A program made the position numbers and the translations under genes. Below, piece by piece: positions 51,826 through 63,104 of a DNA stretch of 64,000 bases (position 1 is the stretch's first letter; each line of letters opens with the position of its first letter). The stretch is from Tiliqua scincoides (Eukaryota; Chordata; Lepidosauria; Squamata; Scincidae): the NCBI RefSeq assembly GCF_035046505.1, contig NC_089823.1, positions 7,882,544-7,946,543 of the forward strand, written 5' to 3'. The notes below the pieces were generated by a model. The model was not told where the DNA came from. It was given only the letters and a program-made list of their open reading frames with translations, and did not search any database.

Positions 51826-52425
51826 AAGAAAATAAGAAGAGCCCTGCTGGATCAGTCCCAGGCTTCCTGCATCACAGGCTTCCTGCATCACACAGCAGCC
51901 CACCAGATGCCCCAAGGAGCACCCAAGACCACAAGATACTTGTGTCTCGCTGCCACTCCCCTGCATCTAACATTCTATTTACCCTTCCCCCCCCCCCAAA
52001 AAAAAAGACATCAGACTGCACTGGGGTTTAACTTGGGCCACTTTATTAAACACAAGGGATCAATTTTTAACGCATGAAACTTAATGAACGTACCTTCCCT
52101 CCCTCGCCAGTCTGGGGTAGATGAAAAAACTGCCATCCATGGCCAATTTGGATGACAGAAAAAATATTCCTACCCAGCCCTCATGATGAGCAACCAGCTA
52201 ATCTCAGACTGTACATACCCATCATGGCTTGTATCCTGTGATGGGGTTTTCCTCCAGAAATCTGTCCAATCCCCTTTTAAAGGCATCTAGGCCAGACATC
52301 ACCACCACCACATCCAGCAGCAAGGAGTTCCGCAGACTAATTACATACTGCGTAAAGAAATATTTTCTTTTGTTTGTTCTAACTCTCCCAACACTCAATT
52401 TTGGTGGACGTCTGCTCCTTCCATT
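51826..52425 (-). mobile_element. CR1 3' end split by another repeat
   Basis: CR1 tail at 51826-51985 (with a doubled GGCTTCCTGCATCAC), then unrelated sequence at about 52000-52205, then CR1 3' untranslated and ORF2 end at 52210-52425. The inserted block matches the minus-strand repeat at 43560-44225 in shortened form. Confidence 0.75.
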
Positions 52426-52450
52426 CCATTTGTTTATTGTTCCTCTAGTT

Positions 52451-52747
52451 CAGTAATGGTGAACCTTTTGGGCACAGTATATCGCAAACTCAGAAAATGC
52501 CTATTTTGAATCTACTGGTGTGTCACCCCTCCCCCAACACAAGAGAAACAATTCTTTACATAGAATTTTAAAAAATTCAATCCAATCATGCGCAGTGCTA
52601 TGTACAGTATTATATAAAGAAGCATTAAATAATTTTAAAACATGAAATACAAGTAAAACAAACTCAGTTGTCGTGAATGCCAGCATGTCACCCAAAATGT
52701 CGTCTCATGCCACCTATGACACAGGTGTCATAGGTTTGCCATTACTG
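52451..52747. mobile_element. hAT MITE, CAGTAATGGTGAACC type
   Basis: 297 bases from CAGTAATGGTGAACC to GGTTTGCCATTACTG with a perfect 8-base duplication CTCTAGTT at 52443-52450 and 52748-52755. AT-rich interior, no transposase. Confidence 0.92.
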
Positions 52748-52831
52748 CTCTAGTTTAGCTTTTCTCAATGTTTGTCCTCCACTGTACCACTTCACATGAT
52801 CCACCTATTCAAAGTACCACTGGAAGTAAAA

Positions 52832-53139
52832 ACATGAAATACAAGTAAAACAAACTCAGGGCGCAATCCTAACCCACTTCCCAGCACCAACATAAGGGCA
52901 ATGCATCTCCGAAGTAAGGGCACAAACATTTCCTTACTTTGAGGTGGCCTCCGTAAGTGCCACTCAACTGCAGGATGCAGCACATGTCCCATTGGCTATT
53001 CTAATGCTGGAAAGTTGGTTAGGATTTGGGCCTTAGTTGTTGTCAGATGTTGGTGAATGCCAGCGTGTCGCCCAAAATGTCATGGCACGGCACCTATGAC
53101 AAGGGTGTCATAGTTTCACCATCACTGGTCTAGTTCAGC
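52832..53139. repeat. Duplicated MITE end carrying a nested MITE
   Basis: AACATGAAATACAAGTAAAA at 52637 recurs at 52832, and the following MITE right end and flank (CACCATCACTGGTCTAGTTC) are repeated too, 195 bases apart before the insertion. The second copy is split by the MITE at 52859-53032. So the tandem duplication, or at least this copy, predates that insertion. Confidence 0.85.
52859..53032. mobile_element. GGGCGCAATCC MITE inside the duplication
   Basis: 174 bases from GGGCGCAATCCTAACC to GGTTAGGATTTGGGCC. The left flank is TCA and the right flank TTA; the unsplit copy reads CTCAGTTG here, which supports a TCA duplication. Same family as 10426-10626. Confidence 0.82.
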
Positions 53140-53347
53140 ATTTCTCAACATTAGTCCTCCACAGTACCACTTCACATGGTCTACCAATGACATCATCCCC
53201 AGTAATTTCTGGATTGGAAGACCAGATGCAACATGACAAATGCCAGTTAAGAGGCTTGAGGTGGACAGGAGGGCTTTTTCAAGCAGGGAAAAAGGTTTTG
53301 CAGAATATGTCCTGGACATGCAATGCAGGCATGTAGCTAAGTGGAAA

Positions 53348-53826
53348 GTGTTGTTGGCATCCTTCAGTCTCGGAAGACTATGGTGTCACGCTCTGAATGG
53401 TGGTTCTGGAACTGAGTGTCCTCTCCAGTGCGCGAAGCCTGGGTAAAGTAGGTATGGAGGATAGGCTGTTACCCAAGCAGCAAATCTCCCCTCTCCACGT
53501 CGCTGAAATGGTCCAATGGAAAGGCAGAGGCCAATACGGTTGGTTCCAGCGGGGTCGCAGGAGTTGCCAGAACGTGACTGTGTTCAGCCATGAACTGCCT
53601 CAGGGACTCCGGCTCCGGACTTTGCCTCGAGGTTGACTCCTGAAGCCTTTTCCATAACTGGATGTAGCCACAAGGCAGTGGAGGTTTGGGATCAGAGTTT
53701 TCCTTCTCTCAGATGAGCTGCCTTCCCAGGCTGACGAGTCCCATCTACCCGGTGGCTGTTTAGTCGCCTCTTACGACAAGTACACTCAAACTGAGGGCCT
53801 ATTTTTATCCCCAGCCCCCAGGGGGT
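53348..53826 (-). mobile_element. Half-LINE nonautonomous element, copy 3
   Basis: 479 bases, minus orientation, with TAAGTGGAAA at 53338-53347 and 53827-53836 as duplication. Same 5' start (CTGGGGGCT), same GTCGTAAGAGGCGACTAAAC block and same LINE end with AGTCT-TCCG-AGACT as the other two copies. An antisense frame of about 60 codons is open, as in all copies. Confidence 0.9.
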
Positions 53827-54066
53827 TAAGTGGAAATACTGACAGAAATAAAAGGAAACGGTTTGCAGATCCCTGCTGACATCTGTTTAGATGTTGCAAA
53901 ACGTACGTATTTAAGTAAATTAAGAGGAACTGAGAACCAGGCAGGCAAGCATGGACACCATTGTTCTACCAGCTGTTTGAAACATCTGGGCTGATGTCTC
54001 ATTCACTGAATTAAAAAGTAAGATCTTTAGCCTATATTAGATGTTCAGAAAAGTGCTAAGTCATAC

Positions 54067-54800
54067 TATACAGGTATGTCCCCTTGTCCGTGGGAGTTTT
54101 GGATACCCCAAACCGCGGATATGGAAGAACACCCATCCCTGTGGTCCCAGGGGGCTGCCCCCCCCGGAGGTGAGGGGAGCTCTGCTCAGCTCTCCTTGCC
54201 TCCAGGGAGGGGGGGCCCTGTTCTTAGCAGAGGTTGAGGTCCAGCCTCTGCCGAGCTCAAACTGAGCTTTAAAGCTAAAGAAACATAACTTCTGGTTTCA
54301 CAGAGAAACCAGAAGTGACTTTTTAATGCCTTATAACAGGGGTGCTCAATAGGTGGATCGTGATCTACCGGTAGATCGCGAGGCAAAATGAGTAGATCGC
54401 GGAGTGCCGACCCCCCCCCCTTCAGGTGCCTCTGGGAGGAAACGCTGGGAGTAAGGCCCATTGTACTCAATGGGGCTTACTTCCAGGTAAGTGTGGCTAG
54501 GATTGCAGCCTCACAGCCTAATCCTAGGCATGTCTACTCAGGAGTAAGTCCTGTTATACTCAGTGGGGCTCAAGGTACACCAACATACATTGTACACATA
54601 AATGTTATATGTTATGATGGCGCAAACATTGTAAAAAAAAACTCTGGTAGATCTCCGGGCCTTGCTGGGTTTCAAAGTAGCTCTCGAGCCAAAAAAGTGT
54701 GAGCACCCCTGCCTTATAAGGAGCTCCAGAGGGGGTGCGAGCATTGAGGGGGGGGATCCAGACCCAATTCGCAGATAACTGAATCTGAGAATATGGAATC
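54067..54800. mobile_element. Possible pogo/Tigger-like element with nested hAT
   Basis: ACAGGTATGTCCCCTTGTCC, GGATACCCCAAACCGCGG at the left and CGCAGATAACTGAATCTG at the right resemble worn Tigger-type ends. The hAT element at 54337-54711 lies inside. Confidence 0.35.
54337..54711. mobile_element. hAT MITE, CAGGGGTGCTCAA type
   Basis: CAGGGGTGCTCAATAGG to GTGTGAGCACCCCTG with a perfect 8-base duplication CCTTATAA at 54329-54336 and 54712-54719. The interior carries GATCTACCGGTAGATCG palindromes and two partial CAATCCTA-type palindromic elements (about 54440-54580). Confidence 0.9.
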
Positions 54801-56178
54801 TGTGATATATATATTCACTTTTATATATTCGGCACAACTCAGCTTCCTCACATCAGAATCCTGGGAAGTTACTAAAAGAGAGAGCTAGAGTAACCCTCTC
54901 CCTAGCACTTTCATCGCAGTTACATCAGCAACAATCTTTCTAGCATGAAAATTATTTTTTCTCAAAGCTCAAGTTGTTTTGTAGCATTTCCTTGGCCCAG
55001 AATCACTGAAAATTTGTGATGGGCTCAATATCCTGGTAGAGTCGAGATTTGTCTTGAAAACAGAAACCATTTCCCCAAACTTGAAAAATTGCTCTGTTTA
55101 TTCCAAACCTTGCCTGCTGCAAAATCAAATGTCTGTCATGCCCTCAGTATTCCTGCTGAGCCTCAAATCTTCTCTCTCCTACTTACAGGTAAGGAGGGCT
55201 TGACCTTTTGTGGCTCAGATGAAAATTCAAATGGGAGAAGCACTTACAGGTTGCATCTGAGGTGTATTACAAGCGGTTAAGATTCCTAGTTCTAAGCTGG
55301 AGACGTCCATACTGAAAATCTTGTTTCCTACAGAGCAGACACGCACCAATTTCTCTTCCTAAGGACACATCTTTTTTTCCTGTGAGGTGCACTGTTTAGG
55401 ACATTGTCAATTCTCACATGTAACCTAATGTAGCTTGAATAATACTTCACAGCCCGTAGCGCTCACCGATCTATAAAATACCTTAAAATGGTTAATCATT
55501 TTCTAATGTGATTTCTAATGGAAAGATGTTTTTTCCCCCCAAAACATGTGAAGCAAAAATACATTACAGTAACATTAGGGGGTACTGATTGAGTCACATT
55601 AAAGTAATGAAATTCTGAGTTATGTCAAAGCATCATTCGGGGACAAAGTATTTCAGGATGTGTGAAGTTTAAAGTGACACTTTCTAAGTGAGTTACGCTG
55701 GCTTCGAACAAAATCCCAGCCCATCAGATCTGCCTTCATCCTTAGATAAGCTTCAGACGATATCAAGGATGGCAAGTGGATGCTTATCTCCCTCATTGGC
55801 TTTGTCTGCTTCCCTCTGTAAAATACAGAGCTAGGAAGCAGCAGTGGTTGATCTCCCCCAGCTTGCCTCATAAAACATGGTGGAAAGAACATCCTGCCTT
55901 ATGGTTGGCGCAAAAGCCTTTCCAGCAGTGCGCAAATCCACATGGTGCTGGAGCATAAGTGGGAAGGTTACAGCAGCCTCACGTCAGCAGCGTGGATGGT
56001 GCTTACCATTCCATTGGAGGAGCTTTGACAAAGCACCTTCGTTCACTTCCCAAGCGTCGTCATGACCATCCACTTCTGGTCTCCAAAACCCCAAGTGGCT
56101 TTGCGCCCAGATTTCCGGGCAGAAGTGGCTGATCAGGACAATACATGGGGGCAAATGGAGGCAGTTTGTCAAGGCTTT
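54801..56178. other. No gene; candidate noncoding element
   Basis: 55420-55850 is repeat-free, with AAAATGGTTAATCATTTTC, TGATTGAGTCACATTAAAG and GCTTATCTCCCTCATTGG. No coding sequence is recognised in the rest. Confidence 0.25.
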
Positions 56179-56332
56179 GAAGCATTTGTTACCCTGCACA
56201 TGCCTGATCTTGTCTGATTCTCAGAAGCTAAGCAGGGTCAGACCTGGTTAGTACTTGGATGGGAGACCACCTGAGAATACCGGGTGCTGTAGGCTTATAC
56301 CATAGTCTTCGGAGACTGAAGGTTGCCAACCC
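56179..56332 (+). mobile_element. 5S-rRNA-derived SINE with clear duplication
   Basis: Plus-strand copy with TTTGTCAAGGCTTT at 56165-56178 and 56333-56346. Box C GGATGGGAGACC is intact. The hairpin is AGTCT-TCGG-AGACT. One extra base lies in the CTGATTCTCAGAAGC region. Confidence 0.94.
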
Positions 56333-56404
56333 TTTGTCAAGGCTTTAGAGGCAGGCTGCCTCTGATTGCCAGCTGCAGGGGAGGGCACGGGGACACAGAT
56401 TGTG

Positions 56405-56513
56405 GCTGTTGTCTTGTGTGCTCCCTGGGGCATGGTGGGCCACTGTGAGATACAGGAAGCTGGACTAGATGGGCCTTCAGCCTGATCCAACAGGGCTCTT
56501 ATGTTCTTAAGGC
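56405..56513 (+). mobile_element. CR1 3' tail, single unit
   Basis: CTTGTGTGCTCCCTGGGGCA to CTCTTATGTTCTTAAGG, plus orientation, one tail unit without the ACTACAATTCCC addition. Confidence 0.87.
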
Positions 56514-57750
56514 TCCCCTGTGGAATGGTAAGCATCGGTAATGCTGGTGAGGGCTATCACAGGGTGCCAGATCTAGCCTGCGGGCTGTGGTCTGGAGGAC
56601 CCTGCTTTAGGTTTTTTTTGTGACTTTTAATGCTTTGAAATTTTTAATTGTCTTTTATCTGCTTTTTTTTTTTTAACTTGGCTCTTCTTCACACAGCTTT
56701 TCATTGCTGGTTCTCTTGTTTTCTCTGCTGCTTTTTCATCATTGTTTGTGGCTTTCCTGTCTTGGATTGCATTTCACTTCTTTTTCATCCTCTTTTGTTA
56801 AGCTACCTTGAGGCATTTACAAAAGGCAAGGCCATATATAAATAAGACCAGGAAAATTAATCAGGAAATAACAAGCAGGGAGCAGCCTAGTTCGGATAGT
56901 GTTGATATGCTTGTTTGACAATGCTTTCCTCCTCATGAGTCCAAAATGCTTTTAAGCACAAAGACCAGAATCGGCCTAAAAAAACTGTGCCATGCCTGGG
57001 TGCTGTTTGCCTTAGACTGAGAGATGCTTCTGCTCCAAAGGTGGGCAGTTGCTGACCTGTAGGGAGGTTTTTGGGCAATTCTGAATTATACATTCACGGA
57101 CCTCCCAATTCACCATAACTCCCTTTGCAGTGATGCAGTAGCACCAGCACAGCATCCATTGTGTCCCAAGGGGGAGTTTCAGCATGTTGAAGTCTCCTTG
57201 GGGTAAGGGAACATTTGTTCTCTTGCTCTGGGGTAAGCTGCAGCTGCCACCATGGGCCCACTCAAGCCTGCAGTGATATCACTGGCACCAGTCCACATTG
57301 ACCCATGAGACTGGATCAGGCCTGAGAAGGGGGGTTAAGATTCAGTGGGCACTGTTGCCCCTGAACCTGCCTCCTTCCCAGGCCTAATCTGCCCTCCACC
57401 CCGCCCTATCTCCTCCCCGTTTTGCCCACCTCCTGACCCATTCCACCCCCGTGCCTGCCTCCCTCCTGACCCCTGTGCAGCCTTCCCTACACTGGCAGGC
57501 ATCCTCAGTCTGTCTTCACATGGACTTCATCATGTGGAAGGAAGCCAAGCCATGCAATCCAGTGGTGTCATGTTTGCGACAACCACAAAGCCAGTGGAAC
57601 AGGCATTCCACTGGAATTGCATGCCTCTAGGATTGGTCTGAATGCTCTCCTCCCCTTAAAGTAATTCTGAACATATATATTGTTCCAGGAAGGGAAAATT
57701 CATATGCATGCTGAGTTCAGGTCACCGCATCTCACGGTGACAAAAAGACA
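56514..57750. other. No gene; possible LINE tail
   Basis: About 56600-56850 is T-rich and ends AAGCTACCTTGAGGCATTTA then AGGCCATATATAAATAAG, the general form of an L2/SINE-type end. The rest is unassigned; a GC-rich MITE-like interior lies at 57170-57500. Confidence 0.35.
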
Positions 57751-57767
57751 AAACAGCTAATATTATA

Positions 57768-58250
57768 ATGCCATTGTACAAATTGATGGTAAGGCCACAC
57801 CTGGAGTATTGTGTCCAGTTCTGGTCGCCGCATCTCAAAAAAGACATAGTGGAAATGGAAAAGGTGCAAAAGAGAACGACTAAGATGTTTATGGGGCTGG
57901 GGCACCTTCCTTATGAGGAAAGGCTACGGCGTTTGGGAATCTTCAGCCTAGAAAAGAGGCGCCTGAGGGGGGGCATGATTGAGACATACAAAATTATGCA
58001 GGGGATGGACAGAGTGGATAGAGAGATGCTCTTTATACTCTCACATAACACCAGAACCAGGGCACATCCACTAAAATTGAGTGTTGGGAGAGTTAGAACA
58101 GACAAAAGAAAATATTTCTTTACTCAGCGTGTGGTTGGTCTGTGGAACTCCTTGCCACAGGATGTGGTGATGGCGTCTGGCCTGGACGCCTTTAAAAGGG
58201 GATTGGACAAGTTTCTGGAGGAAAAATCCATTACGGGTTACAAGCCATGA
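57768..58250 (+). pseudogene. CR1 ORF2 C-terminal fragment
   Basis: 160 codons open to the stop: RPHLEYCVQFWSPHLKKDIV, YEERLRRLGIFSLEKRRLRG, DKRKYFFTQRVVGLWNSLPQ and DKFLEEKSITGYKP. Only the region after the RT palm remains, so no enzyme activity is expected. About 90% similar by eye to the minus-strand copy at 4542-5229. Confidence 0.9.
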
Positions 58251-58299
58251 TGTGTATGCGCAACCTCCTGATTTTAGAAATGGGCTCTATCAGAAGGCC

Positions 58300-58860
58300 A
58301 GATGCAAGGGAGGGCACCAGGATGAGGTCCCTTGTTATCTGGTGTGCTCCCTGGGGCATTTGGTGGGCCGCTGTGAGACACAGGAAGCTGGACTAGATGG
58401 GCCTATGGCCTGATCCAGTGGGGCTGTTCTTATGTTCTTAACTACAATTCCCAGGAGGCCTTGCAGGTCTCTTGTTATCTGGTGTGCTCCCTGGGGCATT
58501 TGGTGGACCGCTGTGAGATACAGGAAGCTGGACTAGATGGGCCTATGGCCTGATCCAGTGGGGCTGTTCTTATGTTCTTAACTACAATTCCCAGGAAGCC
58601 TTGCAGGTTTCTTGTTATCTGGTGTGCTCCCTGGGGCATTTGGTGGGCCGCTGTGAGACACAGGAAGCTGGACTAGATGGGCCTATGGCCTGATCCAGTG
58701 GGGCTGTTCTTATGTTCTTAACTACAATTCCCAGGAGGCCTTGCAGGTCTCTTGTTATCTGGTGTGCTCCCTGGGGCATTTGGTGGGCCGCTGTGAGATA
58801 CAGGAAGCTGGACTAGATGGGCCTATGGCCTGATCCAGTGGGCTTATGTTCTTATGTTCT
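58300..58860 (+). repeat. Tandem array of four CR1 tail units
   Basis: The period is exactly 140 bases three times. Junctions at 58441, 58581 and 58721 begin ACTACAATTCCCAGG(A)AGC directly after TATGTTCTTA. Units differ at only a few positions. Confidence 0.96.
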
Positions 58861-59121
58861 AAAATCTGGTGAAGAAAATCTGCAAGCACAGTTTGAGAAG
58901 GATCAAAGCTTCACTGCTGCTCCACGCCACCATCTGCTGTTTTCCCCTCATGCATATGGTGCAGAATGTGTGTGTTTGGGGGGGGGGGAGTTGGGCTGCA
59001 CCTCCTGGCAGTGGCTTTTGCAGGGACACACCTGCTGGCCACCCCTCCCAGGTCAACCCCATGACCGTTTGCACCCACTGACGCAGTAGCACATTCAGTC
59101 TGGAAAGGGCTCTAGATGTGT
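58861..59121. other. No recognisable feature
   Basis: GC-balanced, with a G run near 58978. Nothing supported. Confidence 0.35.
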
Positions 59122-59245
59122 CAGTAGCATAGCCAGAGGGAGGGGTGGTGCATTTGTGTAAGCGGCCCCTGCCCAGAATGGCTCTGAGCGTGAACGGGAG
59201 GGACTGCTTACACGGTGTGTTGTGGCACCTCTGGCTACACTACTG
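59122..59245. mobile_element. Short palindromic hAT MITE
   Basis: 124 bases from CAGTAGCATAGCCAGAGG to CCTCTGGCTACACTACTG. The flanks AGATGTGT and AGAAGGGT match at 6 of 8. An internally shortened member of the CAGTGGCGTAGC family. Confidence 0.75.
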
Positions 59246-61513
59246 AGAAGGGTACAACTCCCCTACATCATCAGAGACCCATACAGGGCACATTTCACAT
59301 GGATGCTGAACACGCAGTCATCAGAGAGTCTGGGCAGGGGCTGTTGCCCTGCTTTCCCCTCAGGCTGAGGGGGACAGGCAGCTGTTAGCAGTAAGCATTC
59401 CAGGTGGGAAACAAAATCCGATGAGAAGAAAGTTGGAGGGAGACCATGGCTACTGCAGGTTGCCAGGAGCAACAATAAGATGTTGATTGCAGGAAATGAC
59501 CTTTATTGCCTCCATTTTTAGCTGATGTACTTTGATTTTGAGCAGGAGACAATTTGAAACGAAATAGGGACGTCCCAGCCAATTAGCCTTCTTTGAGATC
59601 AAAGTATTTGATGGTTAGGCAATTACAGCACCGAAATGTGTGCCAGTCATTTGTGACTTAAACGCTGTCGCTACTCCTACCCAGGCATTCAAAGGCCTCA
59701 GAGTACTTTAAAAGAGCAGAAGCAAGGACCCTGTCACCGCTGGAATAGGCTCTTGTTGAGAGTACAGGAAACCCAGGAAGTGTCTGAACTCCCCCACATG
59801 CTTAATTGTTCTCAGAAGATCTGGAACCGAGCCTTCCTGCCTACGGAGAGGTTTCAGTGTGTGTCTTTATTAACATAAGTGGTAGGAGAGCATGGTGTGC
59901 TGTATGTTTCTAAAATTAATTGGCATCATGGTCTTTTCCTACAGCTAGCCTGCCTGCTCAGTAGAAGAGTGATCAGAGATAAGCCAAGGAAGACCTTCAG
60001 ATGATGGAAATAAGGCTGAAAACCTATAACACATACCTGAGAGTGAGCCCCATTTAATACAGTGGGACTTACTTCCTAGGATGCCTGTAAAGGCTTGTGC
60101 GATCAGCTTATGAATGTACACATCGACTGAATGTAGTCTTCCCCAGCTCTATTTCTCTTTTCATTCTCTGCTGCCACTCCTGGACTGAATTTTGAATTCT
60201 AAGCTCCTCTGGGCAGAGACTTGTCTTTTTCTGGTTGCTCTGTAAAGTTCCATGAACACTGATGGTACGATATAATGGAAACATACAACTAATAAAAATT
60301 ACACTCCCACCCAAGGCATCAGGGCAGATAAATCTTAAGAATGAACAAAGGGAAGTCACGCCAGTCTGTTGTAGCCCTCAGAGATCATGTTTTGGCCTGA
60401 GCGTTTATACACAGGCGCTGAGCTTAGCCTTGGTAACATGGCAACCGGTAGGCAGGCAAACCTACTGCCCCCCCCCACTCAGGCACACCAGAGTGGGCCA
60501 GTTGCGAAGGCTGAAGCCCAGTAGCCGGTAAACAGAGGATGTTATGAAGAAGCGCTTATCTAGAAATGTATTGTGGTCAAGCCAGAGCCAGCAGGTTGCT
60601 TAGCAGTGCAGATTTCAGCAACCTTCAGTAATTTTCCCTATTGCATAGCTTTGCATCATGTGTTTTGAGAATGAATAAAAGTCTGAGGAAGCTAGCCGGG
60701 AGGACGGACTTCTCTCTCAATCTCATACCGTCCTACTTCCGGCTCAGCTCTCCCTGCATCAACCCTCTGAATGAATGTCTCTCATTGCTCTGACTCCTTG
60801 CTGCTCGAGTTCTAACTTTCAAACCCTCAGAGTGCTTCTGCTTTTAGCACTCTCCCTCAGGCACCAAGGTTCTAAGCCCTGGGTGCTTCCCAAGTAGCAT
60901 TGCACTGCTACATCTAACTGTGATCCACCTGAAGATCCATGCTCTCAATTTCAGTCTTGCATGCTGCTGAGATCTAACTTTTAATCCACTGAAAAATTCT
61001 GTTTTCCAAATTGGGAGGCTGTGGCTTTCTCCCTATAATGTATGTTCTCATTATTTCTTTTTCCACCAAGCAGTCAGGCCATTATCAATTCTGTTCACAC
61101 ATAAAAGGCATTAACAAGAGTGTATAATGAACGAAGTGCAGTCCTTTTCAGTAAATGGCATATTGATTTCCAGTTTTCCATGCGTATTGCACCACTTGAA
61201 GAAAACTCTCTCTGCTCACTTGTGGCCTCGTGCTTTGTGAACATGCATCCTGAAAAGAAATGATTTTGCCATGCACAATAGCCACCGAGACAGAATGAAA
61301 ATAAATATTGCCTTACTACCATGGTCTGAAATTGCAACTATGAGCCTACCTATCCATGAACCTAACTGGGGAACAGAATGAAGATAACCTGGGTGTTCCA
61401 AAATGGATTGCTCACAATAGTTAACACAGTGTTCCTAATGGACTAGCCCTGGGACTTTTCCCTTCTTATCTTCCTTATGGGTTTCCCAGAAGGACATAGA
61501 TTGAATCTGATAG
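59246..61513. other. No gene; candidate noncoding element
   Basis: 59480-59780 is repeat-free: AATGACCTTTATTGCC, CAGCCAATTAGCC and GAGATCAAAGTATTTGATGG are notable. A worn CAATCCTA-type core lies near 60030-60090 (GTGAGCCCCATTTAA facing GTGGGACTTACTTCC). Nothing else is recognised. Confidence 0.3.
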
Positions 61514-61665
61514 GTTGGCAACCTTCAGTCTCAAAAGACTATAATATAAGCCTACAGCACCCAGTATTCCCAGGCAGTCTCCCATCCAAGTACTAACCAG
61601 GCCTGATCCTGCTTAGCTTCCAAGATGAGACAAGATCCAGCATGTGCAGGGTAATAGTTGCTGTC
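61514..61665 (-). mobile_element. 5S-rRNA-derived SINE, nested duplication visible
   Basis: Minus-strand copy bounded by AATCTGATAG (61504-61513) and AATTTGATAG (61666-61675). The hairpin is AGTCT-TTTG-AGACT. The promoter boxes carry a few more changes than the other copies (for example box C followed by TGCC). Confidence 0.92.
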
Positions 61666-61675
61666 AATTTGATAG

Positions 61676-62844
61676 ACCTTTGGTCTTATTCACCAGGGCT
61701 TGAGAAATTCACTTCTTTTGACACAGGTGAGAACTTGTTCTTAGACCCTTCACAGAAACAAAAAATTGCAGATAAACAAATCTGTGATTTTCTGCCCCTT
61801 TTGCCCTTTAGATTTATTAAATATAAAGATTTTTTGAAGCTTCCCAAATGACCCTTTTTATACATTAAGATCAATCACATTTAAGGAATTTTCCATCCAC
61901 AGATGGCTTAACATGGGACCCCAAGACCCACATTGGGCCAGACTCTTCCCCATCTGAACCCTCCAACACTCTGAGGTTTCCCTTGGGAAAGCTCTCCCTT
62001 GGGGAACTGGAAGGGATATTTTAATGCCTTTTAAAGCATTCTGAGGCCTCTCTGAAGGCCCCTCTGAGGTCTTCCCCAGGCCTCTGAATGCCGTAAAAGG
62101 CATTAAAATATCACTTCCGGTTAAACGTTAAAACATCTTGAGGGAAACCGGAAGTCACGTTTTTCCAGCTCTAGGAGTCAGTCTGCAGAGGCAGCAGGGG
62201 GACATGCACTGCCTCTGCAGGTTTCTGAAAGAACTCCAGAGAGGAATGGAGTGCAGCTCCAGTTTCTTCTGAGGGCAAAAGGGGCAGAAAATCATGAATT
62301 TGTTTGTCCATGGGTTTTGGAATCCATGGGGGGGGGGGTGGTCTAAGAGTGGATCCCCCCAGATACCGAGGCCCCACCTGTGTACATTTACTCCATACTT
62401 TCTGTTCAGGTCAGTTTGATACACTCCTTTTAATGTGAAACTTTGTGCTGGAATCCAGTGCCCTTAACCTGGGAGAACCTGCAACAGGGACCAAAGCTTC
62501 TGGGCAAGCCAAATGCTGGAAGAGGCAGCTGCAGATATGAGTGCAGAGGGCAAGGCAGACCATCAGGGTGGCAGCTGGTACTGGCCCTGAGGTGGAGGAG
62601 GGGTGTACTGACTGATGCCAGCCACTGAAATTCAGCTTAGAGGCACATAGTTCAATGCATAGAGAGAGTGTATTGCCCAGGTCAACCTGGGAGAAGATAT
62701 TCATAGGACGGGCAGGACATGTCTATACTTCAAAAGGAAATGAAGAGGAAATCTGGTTATTATCCATGGATGGGTAAGTGACTTCTTTTCCTAACTTCTG
62801 GGGGACTCCTCCATGATACAGAATGAGGAGCCCACTTGTTCCAC
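61676..62844. other. No gene; possible pogo-like remnant
   Basis: 62300-62390 carries GGAATCCATGG, GTGGATCCCCCCAGATACCG and GGCCCCACCTGTGTA, like a Tigger-type right end. A left end was not found. Confidence 0.3.
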
Positions 62845-62873
62845 ATCAATCAATCAATCAATCAATCAATCAA
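62845..62873 (+). repeat. (CAAT)n microsatellite
   Basis: About seven units. Confidence 0.97.
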
Positions 62874-63104
62874 CAAGATATTATTTATTTCTAGATTTTT
62901 TTTTAAAAGTCTGGTTAACCTAGGTGGGTCTCAAGAGAGTATAGTTTAAAATAGTGGGTCCCTGGGCTAAAATGTTTGGGAACCACTGGTCCCTTTACCT
63001 GCCCTGAGACCTTTTACCTGCCCTCTCTAATCTTTGCAGGCGGTGTGGTCCTTGATACCATCTCCTTCCTCCTTTTCTCCACACACTTGCTCGTTGGTTC
63101 AGAC

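Larger units (their letters stand above)
57751..58860 (+). mobile_element. CR1 LINE 3' end with four tail units
   Basis: Plus-strand CR1, 5'-truncated at about 57751. It has ORF2 C-terminus, 3' untranslated region, then four tail units ending exactly at 58440, 58580, 58720 and 58860. It is the cleanest CR1 in the window. Confidence 0.93.

Noticed and set aside
58300-58860. CRISPR-like or satellite array
   Set aside because: The 140-base units are CR1 3' ends; there are no spacers, and the array sits at the end of a LINE.
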